Notes: a model not told the origin generated them from the sequence alone. A DNA stretch of 64,000 nt from JBBPZA01 sp963728925 (GCA_963728925.1 CAVSMB010000025.1:91552-155551); one strand, 5' to 3'; shown: positions 24,341 to 34,335, numbered from the stretch's first letter. Numbers and translations are program-made.

Positions 24341-25783
24341 ATGACCCTCGTCGACCGGCTGCAGGAGATCTGCGCCGCCCCCCACGTCTACACCCACCCC
24401 CACCAGCTGCGGACCTACCAGTCCGACGGATTGATGCAATACGAGGCGACGCCTCGGGCCGTCGTGCTCCCCGGTACCGGCGAGGAGGTGGCCGAGGTGG
24501 TTCGCGCGTGCCACGCCGCGGGCGTGCCCTTCGTGGCCCGCGGCGCCGGGAGCGGGCTGAGCGGCGGCGCGCTGCCCGTCGAAGACGGCATCGTGATCGG
24601 GCTCAGCCGCCTGCGTCGCGTGCTCGACGTCGACCTCCCCAACCGCCGCGTGGTCGTCGAGCCCGGAGTGACGAACGTCGAGGTCTCCGCCGCGGTCGGG
24701 CCGGCGCACTTCTACCCGCCCGATCCCTCCTCGCAGATCGTCTGCACGATCGGGGGCAACGTCGCCGAGAACTCCGGCGGCGCGCACTGCTTCAAGTACG
24801 GCTTCACGACGAACTACACCACCGGCCTGAAGGTCGTGCTGTCAGACGGCGAGGTCGTCGAGCTCGGCGGGCGCGAGGTCGACCGGCCCGGCTACGACCT
24901 GCTCGGCGCCTTCGTCGGCTCGGAGGGCACGCTGGGGGTCGCCGTCGAGATCACCCTGCGCATCCACCCGGTGCCCGAGGACCGGCGCACGCTCGTCGCC
25001 TTCTTCGAGAGCACCGAGGCGGCGGGGACAGTGGTCTCCGCCGTCGTCGACGAGGGGATCGTCCCGGCCGCCATCGAGATGATGGACCACGAGGCGATCA
25101 ACGCGGCCGAGCCGATGGCCCACGCCGGCTTCCGCCTGGACGCCGGCGCCGCGCTGCTCATCGAGATCGACGGCTCGGAGACCGAGTGCGCCAAGCGCTT
25201 CGACAAGGTCTCAGAGGTCTGCGAGCGCAACGGATCGATCGAGATCCACGTGGCCTCCGACGAGGCCCAGGCCGAGCGCATGTGGCGCGCGCGCAAGGCC
25301 GCCTTCCCGGCCATGGGCCGCCTGTCGCCCCGGTACTTCGTCCAGGACGGCGTCCTGCCGCGCACCAAGCTCCCCGAGGTCCTGCGCCGCATCCGCGAGC
25401 TCGGCGACGAGTCCGGCCTGCGGATCGCCAACGTCTTCCACGCCGGCGACGGCAACCTGCATCCGCTCGTCTGCTACGACGACAAGGTCGAGGGCGAGGC
25501 CGAGAAGGCCGAGGAGGTCTCCGGGCTCATCCTCTCGGCGTGCATCGAGGCGGGCGGCTCGCTGACGGGAGAGCACGGGATCGGCGTCGACAAGCTCTGC
25601 TACATGCCGAAGATGTTCGAGCCGCCCGACCTCGCGGCCTTCGAGCGGCTGCGGCGCGCGTTCGATCCCGACGGCCTCGCCAACCCGGGCAAGGTCATGC
25701 CGACGCCGCGCCTGTGCGGCGAGGTGCCCGGGCCCTACCGCCAGCACCCGCTCGAGCGCGCGGGCGTGGCGGACCGCTTCTGA
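24341..25783 (+). CDS. glcD: Glycolate oxidase subunit GlcD (FAD)
   Basis: 480 residues of the FAD-linked oxidase family. The FAD-binding loop is VARGAGSGLSGGALP (about 64-78), followed by DPSSQIVCTIGGNVAENSGG and AGGSLTGEHGIG, where His and Glu near the flavin act in catalysis. The C-terminus ends FDPDGLANPGKVMP, as in GlcD and D-lactate dehydrogenases. It oxidises glycolate to glyoxylate together with GlcE and GlcF. ATG at 24341 follows the permease stop by nine bases, and the stop overlaps glcE by one base. D-lactate or another 2-hydroxyacid as substrate cannot be excluded. Confidence 0.93.
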   Translation: MTLVDRLQEICAAPHVYTHPHQLRTYQSDGLMQYEATPRAVVLPGTGEEVAEVVRACHAAGVPFVARGAGSGLSGGALPVEDGIVIGLSRLRRVLDVDLPNRRVVVEPGVTNVEVSAAVGPAHFYPPDPSSQIVCTIGGNVAENSGGAHCFKYGFTTNYTTGLKVVLSDGEVVELGGREVDRPGYDLLGAFVGSEGTLGVAVEITLRIHPVPEDRRTLVAFFESTEAAGTVVSAVVDEGIVPAAIEMMDHEAINAAEPMAHAGFRLDAGAALLIEIDGSETECAKRFDKVSEVCERNGSIEIHVASDEAQAERMWRARKAAFPAMGRLSPRYFVQDGVLPRTKLPEVLRRIRELGDESGLRIANVFHAGDGNLHPLVCYDDKVEGEAEKAEEVSGLILSACIEAGGSLTGEHGIGVDKLCYMPKMFEPPDLAAFERLRRAFDPDGLANPGKVMPTPRLCGEVPGPYRQHPLERAGVADRF

Positions 25784-26979
25784 TGCCCGGGGGCGAGGCG
25801 GCGACGATGGACGGCGAGCCGGCGGGCGGCCTGCCCGAGGAGCGGCCCGCCTCCGGCGAGGAGGCGGCCGGGTTGCTGGCCGCCTGCGCGCACGACGGTC
25901 GCCGCGTGCGTTTCCGCGGGGGCACCACCAAGCTCGGATGGGGCAACCCGGTGCAGGCCGACGTCGCGCTCTCCACAGCCGCGCTGGACCAGATCGTCGA
26001 GCACAACCCCGGGGACCTCACCGCGGTCCTGCAGGCCGGCGTGCGGCTCGCCGACGCCCAGGCGGCCTTCGCGGCTGCGGGCCAGCAGCTCATGCTCGAC
26101 CCGCCGCTCGGTCACGGGAACGGGGCGACCGTCGGCGGCATCGTCGCCACCGCGGACGCCGGGCCGCTGCGCCACCGCTACGGCCCCGCCCGCGACCTGG
26201 TCCTCGGCGTCACCCTCGCGCTGCCCGACGGGACGCTCGCGCGGGCGGGCGGGAAGGTCATCAAGAACGTCGCCGGCTATGACCTCGCCAAGCTCTCGAC
26301 CGGCGCCTACGGCACGCTCGGGCTCGTCGTCCAGGTGGCGGTACGGCTCCATCCCGTGCCCGAGCGCACCGCGAGCGTCGCCGCCGAGGGCGACGATCCG
26401 GACGCGCTCGGAGCGGCCGTCGCCCGCCTGGCGGTCGCGCCGCTGGAGGACGAGGCGCTCGACGTCGCGTGGCGCGAGGGCCACGGCGGCGTCATCGCCC
26501 GCTACGGCGGTCCGGCCGCCCCCGAGCACGCGCGCGACGCCGCGCGGCTGCTCGGCGACGGCGGCCTGGCGGTCCGCATCGTCGAGGAGGACGAGGAGCC
26601 GTGGGCCCAGCAGCGGACGGCTCAGCGCGCGTCGGACGGCGCGATCGTGCGCGTCTCGGCGCTGCCCGACCAGCTCCCGCGCCTGCTGCGCGCCGCCGAC
26701 GGGCACGGCGCCGCCCTGGTCGCCCGCGCCGCGTTCGGGACGTCCTGGATCCGCCTCGCGTCAGCCGCCGACGACGAGCTCGCCGCCGCGGTCCGTGCGC
26801 TGCGCGAAGCCCTCGCGCCCGCGCCCTGCGTGGTCCTCGACGCGCCCGAGGCCGTACGGGCGGCGGTCGATCCGTGGGGCGCGCAGGACCGAGGGGTGCT
26901 CGCGCTCTCGCGGCGGCTGAAGGAGCGCTTCGACCCCGACCGCACCTGCAACCCCGGCGTCTTCGTGGGAGGAATCTGA
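25783..26979 (+). CDS. glcE: Glycolate oxidase subunit GlcE (FAD)
   Basis: 398 residues, the usual size of the short FAD-binding subunit of glycolate oxidase. VRFRGGTTKLGWGNPV near residue 48 is the FAD loop. LDPPLGHGNGATVGGIVATA, VKNVAGYDLAKLSTGAYGTL-type VIKNVAGYDL and DPDRTCNPGVFVGGI at the end are family hallmarks. The start ATG overlaps the glcD TGA by one base; an alternative ATG at 25807 would remove eight residues. It acts with GlcD and the iron-sulfur GlcF at the membrane, passing electrons to the respiratory chain. Confidence 0.93.
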   Translation: MPGGEAATMDGEPAGGLPEERPASGEEAAGLLAACAHDGRRVRFRGGTTKLGWGNPVQADVALSTAALDQIVEHNPGDLTAVLQAGVRLADAQAAFAAAGQQLMLDPPLGHGNGATVGGIVATADAGPLRHRYGPARDLVLGVTLALPDGTLARAGGKVIKNVAGYDLAKLSTGAYGTLGLVVQVAVRLHPVPERTASVAAEGDDPDALGAAVARLAVAPLEDEALDVAWREGHGGVIARYGGPAAPEHARDAARLLGDGGLAVRIVEEDEEPWAQQRTAQRASDGAIVRVSALPDQLPRLLRAADGHGAALVARAAFGTSWIRLASAADDELAAAVRALREALAPAPCVVLDAPEAVRAAVDPWGAQDRGVLALSRRLKERFDPDRTCNPGVFVGGI

Positions 26980-26983
26980 CCGC

Positions 26984-28348
26984 ATGACCGGCACCGCTCC
27001 CAAGCCCGCGCTCGCCGTCACGCGGCACGACCCCGGCGGGGGGGCGAAGGGCGAGCCGCGCCCGGGGCCGCTGGGCGACGCGCACGCCCCGCCGCTGGCC
27101 GAGCTCATCGACGACTGCGTGCACTGCGGCTTCTGCCTCCCCACGTGCCCGACCTACGTGCTCTGGGGCGAGGAGATGGACTCCCCGCGCGGGCGCATCG
27201 TGCTCATGCGCGACGGCCTGGAGGAGGGCAACGAGCTCTCGCCCGAGCTCGTCGGGCACCTCGACAACTGCCTGGGCTGCATGGCGTGCGTGACCGCATG
27301 CCCCTCGGGGGTCAAGTACGACCAGCTCCTGACCCGGGCGCGCCCGCAGATCGAGCGCCGCTTCGCCCGCCCGCGCGCCGAGCGGCTCTTCCGCCGCGCG
27401 ATCTTCGCGACCTTCCCCCACCCCGGGCGGCTGCGGCTGGCGGCGCCGTTTGCGTCGCTGGCGGGGGCGCTGGGGCTCCCCCGGCTCGCGGGCAGGCTGC
27501 CGGGCATCGAGCGTTCCCCGACGTTGCGCACCCTCGCGACGCTCGCGCCCGACGTCCCCGTCTCGGCCGTTGTGCGACGCCTGCCCGAGGTCACCCCCGC
27601 GACGGGCCCGCGCCGCGGCGAGGTCGCCTTCCTGCAGGGCTGCGTGCAGCGGGTGTTCTTCGCCGGCGCCAACGAGGCGACGGTCGCCGTGCTGGCCGCC
27701 GAGGGCTGGGAGGTCCACGCGCCCCGGCGCCCGCGCTGCTGCGGCTCGCTGGGCCTGCACGCGGGCTACGAGGAGCACGCGCGCGCGCAGGCCAAGGAGA
27801 CGATCGAGGCTTTCGCGGGCTACGACACCGTCGTCGTCAACGCCGCCGGCTGCGGGTCGGGGATGAAGGACTACCGCCACCTGCTCGACGACGAGCCGGC
27901 GTGGGCGCAGCGGGCCGCCGCGTTCTCCGACAAGGTCCGCGATGTCCTCGAGCTGCTCGCCGAGCACGAGCCGGTGGCCGAGCGCCACCCGCTCGAGCTG
28001 CGCGTGGCCTACCACGACGCCTGTCACCTCGCCCACGCCCAGGGCGTCACCGCGCAGCCGCGCGAGCTCCTGGGCGCCATCCCGGGCCTCGAGCTGCTCG
28101 AGCCCGCCGAGCCGGCGATCTGCTGCGGCTCGGCGGGCATCTACAACCTCGTCAAGCCGCAGGCGGCCGCCGAGCTCGGGAGTCGCAAGGAGGCCCACCT
28201 GCGCGACACCGGAGCCGACGTCGTCGCCGCCGCGAACCCCGGCTGCGCGCTGCAGATCGCGGCGCGCGCGCCCCAGGGCGAGACGCCTCTGCGCGTCCTT
28301 CATCCGATGGAGATCCTGCACATGTCGCTGACCGGAGGCCGAGCCTGA
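26984..28348 (+). CDS. glcF: Glycolate oxidase iron-sulfur subunit GlcF
   Basis: 454 residues. Two ferredoxin-like [4Fe-4S] motifs are present: CVHCGFCLPTCP and CLGCMACVTACP. Two CCG domains follow, marked by RPRCCGSLGLHAG and AICCGSAGIYN, which coordinate a further cluster. The first 35 residues are a Pro/Gly-rich leader that is not conserved. It transfers electrons from GlcD/E to the quinone pool. Its stop overlaps the malate synthase start as ATGA-type TGATG. Together the operon would convert glycolate to glyoxylate. Confidence 0.94.
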   Translation: MTGTAPKPALAVTRHDPGGGAKGEPRPGPLGDAHAPPLAELIDDCVHCGFCLPTCPTYVLWGEEMDSPRGRIVLMRDGLEEGNELSPELVGHLDNCLGCMACVTACPSGVKYDQLLTRARPQIERRFARPRAERLFRRAIFATFPHPGRLRLAAPFASLAGALGLPRLAGRLPGIERSPTLRTLATLAPDVPVSAVVRRLPEVTPATGPRRGEVAFLQGCVQRVFFAGANEATVAVLAAEGWEVHAPRRPRCCGSLGLHAGYEEHARAQAKETIEAFAGYDTVVVNAAGCGSGMKDYRHLLDDEPAWAQRAAAFSDKVRDVLELLAEHEPVAERHPLELRVAYHDACHLAHAQGVTAQPRELLGAIPGLELLEPAEPAICCGSAGIYNLVKPQAAAELGSRKEAHLRDTGADVVAAANPGCALQIAARAPQGETPLRVLHPMEILHMSLTGGRA

Positions 28349-29958
28349 TGTCGTTCACCGCCGTGCAAGGCGTCGAGGTCCGCGGCCCGCACCTCGAACG
28401 CGCCGACGAGATCCTCACCGCCGAAGCGCTCGCACTCGTGGCCGAGCTCGAGCGCGAGCTGCGCGACGAGCGCGACGCGTGCCTGGCGCGGCGCGAGGAG
28501 CGCGCGGCGCGGCTGGCCGCCGGAGAGTCGTTCGACTTCCTGCCCGAGACGCGCGAGGTGCGCGAGGGCGACTGGCGCGTCGCGGCCGTTCCCGCCGACC
28601 TCCAGGACCGCCGCGTCGAGATCACCGGGCCGCCGGAGCGCAAGATGACCATCAACGCGCTGAACTCCGGCGCGCGCGGCTGGATGGCCGACTTCGAGGA
28701 CTCCAGCGCGCCGACGTGGGCCAACGTCGTCGGCGGCCACGTCAACCTCGTCGACGCGATCGATGCGACGATCGAGTACACGGCGCCCGACGGCCGCGAG
28801 TACCGCCTCGCCGACGAGACGGCGACGATCCTCATGCGCCCGCGCGGGTGGCACCTGTCCGAGAAGCACCTGCTCGTCGACGGCCGCCGCGCCGGCGGCG
28901 GGCTGGTGGACTTCGGCCTGTTCATGGCCAACGAGGCGCCGCGGTTGCTCGAGCGCGGCTCGGGGCCCTACCTGTACCTCCCCAAGATGGAGAGCCACCT
29001 CGAGGCGCGGCTGTGGAACCGGGCCTTCGAGATCGCCCAGGACCGCCTGGGCATCCCCCGCGGGACGATCAAGGCGACGGTGCTCGTCGAGACGATCCCC
29101 GCCGCGTTCGAGATGGACGAGATCCTCTTCGAGCTGCGCGAGCACTCCGCCGGGCTCAACGCCGGGCGCTGGGACTACATCTTCTCGATGATCAAGTGCT
29201 TCCGCGACCGGCGCGAGTTCGTCCTTCCCGACCGCACCGACGTGAAGATGACCGTGCCGTTCATGCGCGCCTACACCGAGCTGCTCGTGAAGACCTGCCA
29301 CCGCCGAGGCGCCCACGCGATGGGCGGCATGGCCGCGCAGGTCCCGAGCCGCAGCGACCCCGAGGCGGCGCGCAGCGCCGTCGAGGCCGTGCGGGCCGAC
29401 AAGCGCCGCGAGGCGGGCGACGGCTTCGACGGCACGTGGGTCGCCCACCCCGACACCGTGGAGGCGGCCACGGCCGAGTTCGACGGCGTGCTGGGCGAGC
29501 GCGCCAACCAGATCGACCGCCGCCGAGACGACGTCGAGGTGACGGCGGCGGAGCTCCTCGACGTCGGCTCGACGCCCGGGGCGATCACCGAGCAGGGTCT
29601 GCGCATGGACGTCAACGTCGGCATCCAGTACATCTCCTCGTGGCTGCGCGGCAACGGCGCGGCGGGGATCTACGGCCTGATGGAGGACGCCGCCACGGCG
29701 GAGATCTCGCGCTCTCAGGTGTGGCAGTGGCTGCGCCACGGGGTGAAGCTCGAGGACGGCACGCCGGTCACCCGCGAGCTCGTCCAGCGGCTGGAGACCG
29801 AGGAGCTCGAGCGCATCCGCTCGGAGATCGGCGACGACGAGTGGTTCGAGCGAGAGGGCCGCCCTGCGCTCTCCCGCGAGCTCTTCGAGCAGGTCGCCCT
29901 CGCCGAGTCCTACGAGGCCTTCCTCACCCTGCCGGCCTACGAGCGGTTGGAGGACTGA
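28348..29958 (+). CDS. aceB: Malate synthase A
   Basis: Condenses glyoxylate with acetyl-CoA to malate, the assimilation step for glycolate-derived glyoxylate. 536 residues, the isoform A size. Landmarks are RKMTINALNSGARGWMADFE, FEDSSAPTWANVVGG, the TVLVETIPAAFEMDEILFEL segment with active-site Arg/Glu context, GLNAGRWDYIFSMIKCFRDR and MGGMAAQVPSR near the C-terminal domain. The ATG starts within the glcF stop, so the gene is translationally coupled. No isocitrate lyase gene is present here, which agrees with use in glycolate rather than acetate metabolism. Confidence 0.95.
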   Translation: MSFTAVQGVEVRGPHLERADEILTAEALALVAELERELRDERDACLARREERAARLAAGESFDFLPETREVREGDWRVAAVPADLQDRRVEITGPPERKMTINALNSGARGWMADFEDSSAPTWANVVGGHVNLVDAIDATIEYTAPDGREYRLADETATILMRPRGWHLSEKHLLVDGRRAGGGLVDFGLFMANEAPRLLERGSGPYLYLPKMESHLEARLWNRAFEIAQDRLGIPRGTIKATVLVETIPAAFEMDEILFELREHSAGLNAGRWDYIFSMIKCFRDRREFVLPDRTDVKMTVPFMRAYTELLVKTCHRRGAHAMGGMAAQVPSRSDPEAARSAVEAVRADKRREAGDGFDGTWVAHPDTVEAATAEFDGVLGERANQIDRRRDDVEVTAAELLDVGSTPGAITEQGLRMDVNVGIQYISSWLRGNGAAGIYGLMEDAATAEISRSQVWQWLRHGVKLEDGTPVTRELVQRLETEELERIRSEIGDDEWFEREGRPALSRELFEQVALAESYEAFLTLPAYERLED

Positions 29959-29998
29959 GGGCTTCACCGCTCGCGTCCACCGCGCGCCGGAAGGCGCC

Positions 29999-30274
29999 GG
30001 CGCCCTCGACGCGCGCGCCGGCCGCCCGCACCCGCCGCGCGAGGGCCACGGAGGCGACGACGCCGTCTTCGGCGACGCGGGGCGCGACCGCCTGACGGGC
30101 GCAGAGGGCGACGACACGCCCTACGGCGGCTCCGGCGCCGACGTGCTGTCGGGCGGCCCGGGCGACGATCGCCTCGCCGGCGGCCCGCGCGCCGACTTCC
30201 TGGAGGGAGGCGAGGGGATCGACCGCTGCCGGATGCCGTTCACGGGCGGCGACGCCGGGGACGGCTGCGAATGA
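29999..30274 (+). pseudogene. RTX calcium-binding repeat fragment
   Basis: Read in the frame ending TGA at 30274, this stretch encodes consecutive GGxGxDxLxGG-type nonapeptides, for example YGGSGADVLSGGPGDDRLAG and GGPRADFLEGGEGID, with a terminal DRC...GDGCE. Such repeats form calcium-binding beta rolls in secreted RTX proteins. There is no start codon, ribosome site or signal peptide; upstream DNA is the end of aceB. It is therefore the 3' remnant of a lost exported-protein gene. Confidence 0.65.
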
Positions 30275-30310
30275 GACGGGGCGTGGCGGCGGGGCGCGGC
30301 GGTCCGCCGC

Positions 30311-32122
30311 TCACCCGCCGTAGAGCGCCTCGATCTGCTGCGCGTACTTCTCGTTGATCGGCTTGCGCTTGAGCTTCATCGTGGGCGTCAGCTCGTCGCC
30401 GCCGGGCAGCCAGTCGCCGTCCATGATCGCGAACTTCTTGATCTGCTCGACGCGCGCGAGCTGCTGGTTGGCGACATCCACACCCTCCTGGATGGCCGCG
30501 CGCATCCCCTCGTGGCCGGAGAGCTCCTGGAGCGAGGCGCCCTGGAGGCCGTTGTTCGCCGCCCACGCCGGGGCGAAGTCGGCGTCCAGCACGATCAGCG
30601 CCGTGTTGTAGGGCCGCGCGTCGCCGATCACCGCAGCGTTGCCGATCAGCGGGCTCGAGCTCTTGATGGCCGACTCGATGTTCGACGGCGACATGTTCTT
30701 GCCGGCCGCGTTGATGATGATCTCCTTCTTGCGATCGACGATCCGCAGGTAGCCGTCGTCGTCGAACTCGCCGATGTCGCCGGTCGCCAGCCAGCCGTCC
30801 TCGCTGAGCGCCTCGCGCGTCTTGTCGGGCAGGTTGCGATAGCCGAGCATCACGATCCCGCCCTTGATGAGGACCTCGCCGTCGTCGGCGAGCTTGATCT
30901 CGACGCCGGGGTTCGGCGGGCCGACGGTGCCGATCTTGACCTTGCCGGGCGGGTTGCACGCGCCGGCGCCGCAGGTCTCGGACATCCCCCACAGCTCGGC
31001 GAGCTCGATGCCGATGGCGTGGAAGAAGAGCAGCACCTCGGGCGGCGTGGGCGCCGCGCCGACGTTGACCGCGACGACCTCGTCGAGCCCGAGCTGCGCC
31101 CGCAGCCCCGAGAAGATCTCGGCGTCGGCCTTGGCCACCGCGGCGGCGAGGTCCTCCGGCACCGGCTCCTTCGCCTGCTCGAGGCGCACCTTCTGGATCG
31201 CCGCCTCGAGCGCTGCGGCCATCGTCCGCTGCTGCTCGTCGGGCTGGGCGGCGACCATGGCCTCCAGGCCGGACTTGAGCTTCTCCCAGATCCGGGGCAC
31301 AGCGAAGAACCACGTCGGGCAGACGGTGGGAAGGAACGAGACGATCTCACGAGGGTTGGCGCAGCACGTCACCGTCATCCCGTAGACCACCGGAAGGTAG
31401 TGGTGAGCGTTGCGCTCGGCGACGTGGGCGGCCGGCAGCCAGGAGATCACCTTGGCGGCGTCGGGGAAGTGGATCAGCTCCTCGACGGCCTGCACCGCGC
31501 TGAAGAGGTTGCGATGCGAGAGCTGGACGCCCTTGGGCGGCCCTGTGGTGCCCGAGGTGTAGATGAGGGTCAGGACGTCGTCGGGCTGGATCGTGGCGAC
31601 CGAGGCCTCGACGTCGAAGTCCGGGTTCGAGCCCTCGATGTCGGCGAGCGGCACGGTGCCCTCCGGCGCCTCGCCGTCGAGCACGATCACGTGCTCGAGC
31701 GCGGGGGCCTGCTCGCGCGCCGCGAGGACCTGGGGCAGGTAGGCCTGCTCGACAATGGCGACCTCGGAGGCCGCGTCGTTGAGCAGGTACTCGATCTGGT
31801 CGGGCGTGTAGGTCTGGTAGATCGAGTAGGGCGTGGCGCCGAGGCTCGCGACCGCGAGATCCACGACGTGGAACTCCGGGCGGTTGGAGAGCATGATCGC
31901 CACGGTGTCGCCGCGCGAGACGCCGAGCTTGGCGAGCCCGCCCGCAAGGGCGTCGACGCGATCGCGCAGCTGCGACCAGGTCAGCGAGACCTCGTCCTCC
32001 TTGGTTCGCACGGCGACGCGATCGGGCACACGCTCGGCGGTGCGCCGGAAGGCCTCCGCGAGGTTCGGTGCGTCAACGGGGCGCCCCCGGGGGGACTCCG
32101 TGCCAACCGTGCTGCTCTCCAT
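30311..32122 (-). CDS. Long-chain fatty acid-CoA ligase (FadD-like)
   Basis: 603 residues of the ANL adenylating superfamily. The AMP-binding P-loop is LIYTSGTTGPPKGV (about 185-198), the A5-type core is AELWGMSETCGAG and GWLATGDIGEFDDDGYL holds the conserved TGD. The lysine of TPTMKLKRKP at the C-terminus is the usual catalytic Lys region. It activates a fatty acid to its CoA ester and could supply acyl-CoA to the WS/DGATs. The start is ATG 32122. The gene is divergent from the GH2 gene, with 183 bp between them that show no clear operator. Confidence 0.9.
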   Translation of the reverse strand: MESSTVGTESPRGRPVDAPNLAEAFRRTAERVPDRVAVRTKEDEVSLTWSQLRDRVDALAGGLAKLGVSRGDTVAIMLSNRPEFHVVDLAVASLGATPYSIYQTYTPDQIEYLLNDAASEVAIVEQAYLPQVLAAREQAPALEHVIVLDGEAPEGTVPLADIEGSNPDFDVEASVATIQPDDVLTLIYTSGTTGPPKGVQLSHRNLFSAVQAVEELIHFPDAAKVISWLPAAHVAERNAHHYLPVVYGMTVTCCANPREIVSFLPTVCPTWFFAVPRIWEKLKSGLEAMVAAQPDEQQRTMAAALEAAIQKVRLEQAKEPVPEDLAAAVAKADAEIFSGLRAQLGLDEVVAVNVGAAPTPPEVLLFFHAIGIELAELWGMSETCGAGACNPPGKVKIGTVGPPNPGVEIKLADDGEVLIKGGIVMLGYRNLPDKTREALSEDGWLATGDIGEFDDDGYLRIVDRKKEIIINAAGKNMSPSNIESAIKSSSPLIGNAAVIGDARPYNTALIVLDADFAPAWAANNGLQGASLQELSGHEGMRAAIQEGVDVANQQLARVEQIKKFAIMDGDWLPGGDELTPTMKLKRKPINEKYAQQIEALYGG

Positions 32123-32305
32123 GGGCTCTCCCTCGATCCGTACGACCCTCGTGACGAACGCTACCGCAGCGCGCCGGGCCGGCGGGGGCGATCAGGGCGC
32201 CCGGCCGGGCGGAGGCGCCGGCCCACGACCGCAACGTCCCGCCGCCGGGCGGGTTGAGACCGGAGGGCGGCCCGTTCCGCCCATGCCGCTACCCTCCCCG
32301 ACTTC

Positions 32306-34279
32306 GTGCGCGCGCTCCGAGCACTCATCCCCGCCGCGCCTGTACCGCTGCTCGCCGCGGTGGTCGCCTGCGTGCTGCTTGCGCCGGCCGGCGCGCTCGC
32401 CGACCCCGGCACCGCGGGCGACCAGCGCCGCGCCGCGCAGGACCGCTCGCCCGCGGAGCCCCCGGCCCCGCGCTCGCTCCCCTCTCCCTTCCGCCCCGCG
32501 CCGCCGGAGGCCGACCGCGGCGCCGGGGCGATCGGGCGCTCGGCGGCGAGCCCGCCGCGCGCCCAGACGCTCACCGACGGCTGGGAGTTCCGGCTCGGCG
32601 CGAGCTACGAGGCCGACGCGAGCGACTGGGAGCAGGTCAGCGTGCCCCACGTCATGGACGGTCGGCCGCTGGCGAGCTCGTTCCCCGGCACCGTAGGCTG
32701 GTACCGGCTTCGCTTCCAGGCGCCCGCCGCGCCGAGCGGCTACGACTTCGCCCTCGCCTTCGGCGAGGTCCGCCGCAAGGCCACGGTGTACCTCAACGGC
32801 CGCCAAATCGGCTCCAGCGACGATCCCTACACCCCGTTCACCGTCGGCGCGACGGGGCTGCGCAAGGGAGCCGAGAACGAGCTCACGGTGCGCGTCGACA
32901 ACACCAAGGGGCCCGAGGTCAGGGACGGCTGGTGGAACTGGGGCGGCATCGTGCGTCCGGTGGCGCTCATGCCGCGCGGCGGCGTGGCCCTCTCGGCGCT
33001 CGGCCTCATCCCCCAGCTCACCGAGCGTCGCGACGCCGCCACGCTGCGGGTCGACGCGCTCGTTGCCAACCACACCACGCGTGCGGTCACGCCGTCGATG
33101 CTGGTCACACTGACCTCGCCCGCGGGCACGGTGACGCGCAAGCGCTACCGCCTGCCCTCGGTGGCGGCCCGGCGCTCGCGCCAGGAGCTCCTGCAGGTGC
33201 CGGTCAAGGGACGGCCGGAGCTGTGGTCGCCGACCAAGCCGCAGCTCTACAGCGCCCGCGTGAGCACCACCACGGCGTCGGGGACCGAGCAGATCGACAC
33301 CAGGCGCATCGGGATGCGCAAGCTCGAGGTCCGCAGCGGGCGCCTGTACCTCAACGGGCGGGCGGTGCAGCTGCGCGGCGCCGCGCTGCACGAGGACGCG
33401 CCAGACCGCGGAGCAGCGCTCACCGACGACGACGTGGAACGGATCGTCTCTGAGCTCCAGGACGTCGGCGCGAACGTCACCCGCACCCACTACCTCTTCG
33501 ACGAGCGCCTGCTCACCCGCTTCGACGAGGAGGGCATCCTCGTGTGGAACGAGGCCCCGATCTATCACCGCGAGCGTCCCCTCAAGAGCATCGCCGGCCG
33601 CCGCGACGCGCTCGCCCAGCTCAAGCGCACGATCGTCGCCGCCCGCAACCACCCATCGGTCTTCGCGAACTCGGTCGGCAACGAGCTGGCCAACGAGCCG
33701 GACAAACGCGTCACGACCAAGCGGTATCTGAGGGCCGCCGCGACGCTGGCGCGCCGTCTGGACCCGACGGTCCCCGTCGCGCTCGCGATCCGGTCAAAGC
33801 CCGGAACGCCGCGCCAGCGCACCTACAAGGCGTTCGACCTGCTCGGCTTCAACCATTACCTCGGATGGTATCCGTGCCCGCCGTCGGCGCCGACCTCGCT
33901 GTCCCAGCTCGGCCCGTGGATCGACACGCTGCGGCGCCAGTACCCCGACAAGGCGCTGATGATGAGCGAGTTCGGCGCCGAGGCGAACCGCGACGGCCCC
34001 TCCGCCGAGAAGGGCACCTACGCCTACCAGACCGGCTTCATCAGGCGGACGCTCGACGTCGTCGACGACAAGCCCTTCCTCGCCGGCGCGGTCTACTGGA
34101 CGCTTCGCGACTTCGCGGTCCGCCCGAAGTGGGACGGCGGCACCTGCGACACGCCCACCGAGAACGACACGATCTTCAACAAGGGCCTGCTCGGCTACGA
34201 CGACGCGGCGACCCCTAAGCCCGCGTGGTCGCTCGTGCGCGACCGCTTCCGGGCGACGCCGCTCTACGCCCCGCGGTGA
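32306..34279 (+). CDS. Exported GH2 family glycosidase
   Basis: 657 residues. A signal peptide of about 32 residues ends near AGALADP, and a Pro/Ala-rich linker follows. The sugar-binding jelly-roll domain (about 88-205) includes SVPHVMDG, VGWYRLRF and VYLNGRQIG. The Ig-like domain ends near MRKLEV. The TIM barrel has the acid/base pair NSVGNELANEP and the nucleophile MMSEFGAEA, as in beta-glucuronidases and beta-galactosidases of GH2. It hydrolyses an external beta-glycoside. The start is GTG 32306. It is next to two large exported paralogues, suggesting a polysaccharide-processing region. Confidence 0.85.
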   Translation: MRALRALIPAAPVPLLAAVVACVLLAPAGALADPGTAGDQRRAAQDRSPAEPPAPRSLPSPFRPAPPEADRGAGAIGRSAASPPRAQTLTDGWEFRLGASYEADASDWEQVSVPHVMDGRPLASSFPGTVGWYRLRFQAPAAPSGYDFALAFGEVRRKATVYLNGRQIGSSDDPYTPFTVGATGLRKGAENELTVRVDNTKGPEVRDGWWNWGGIVRPVALMPRGGVALSALGLIPQLTERRDAATLRVDALVANHTTRAVTPSMLVTLTSPAGTVTRKRYRLPSVAARRSRQELLQVPVKGRPELWSPTKPQLYSARVSTTTASGTEQIDTRRIGMRKLEVRSGRLYLNGRAVQLRGAALHEDAPDRGAALTDDDVERIVSELQDVGANVTRTHYLFDERLLTRFDEEGILVWNEAPIYHRERPLKSIAGRRDALAQLKRTIVAARNHPSVFANSVGNELANEPDKRVTTKRYLRAAATLARRLDPTVPVALAIRSKPGTPRQRTYKAFDLLGFNHYLGWYPCPPSAPTSLSQLGPWIDTLRRQYPDKALMMSEFGAEANRDGPSAEKGTYAYQTGFIRRTLDVVDDKPFLAGAVYWTLRDFAVRPKWDGGTCDTPTENDTIFNKGLLGYDDAATPKPAWSLVRDRFRATPLYAPR

Positions 34280-34335
34280 CGACCGCCCGGTTGCCTCGGA
34301 CGAGTCGGAGCGCGTAGCGACAACCAGTAGCCTTC

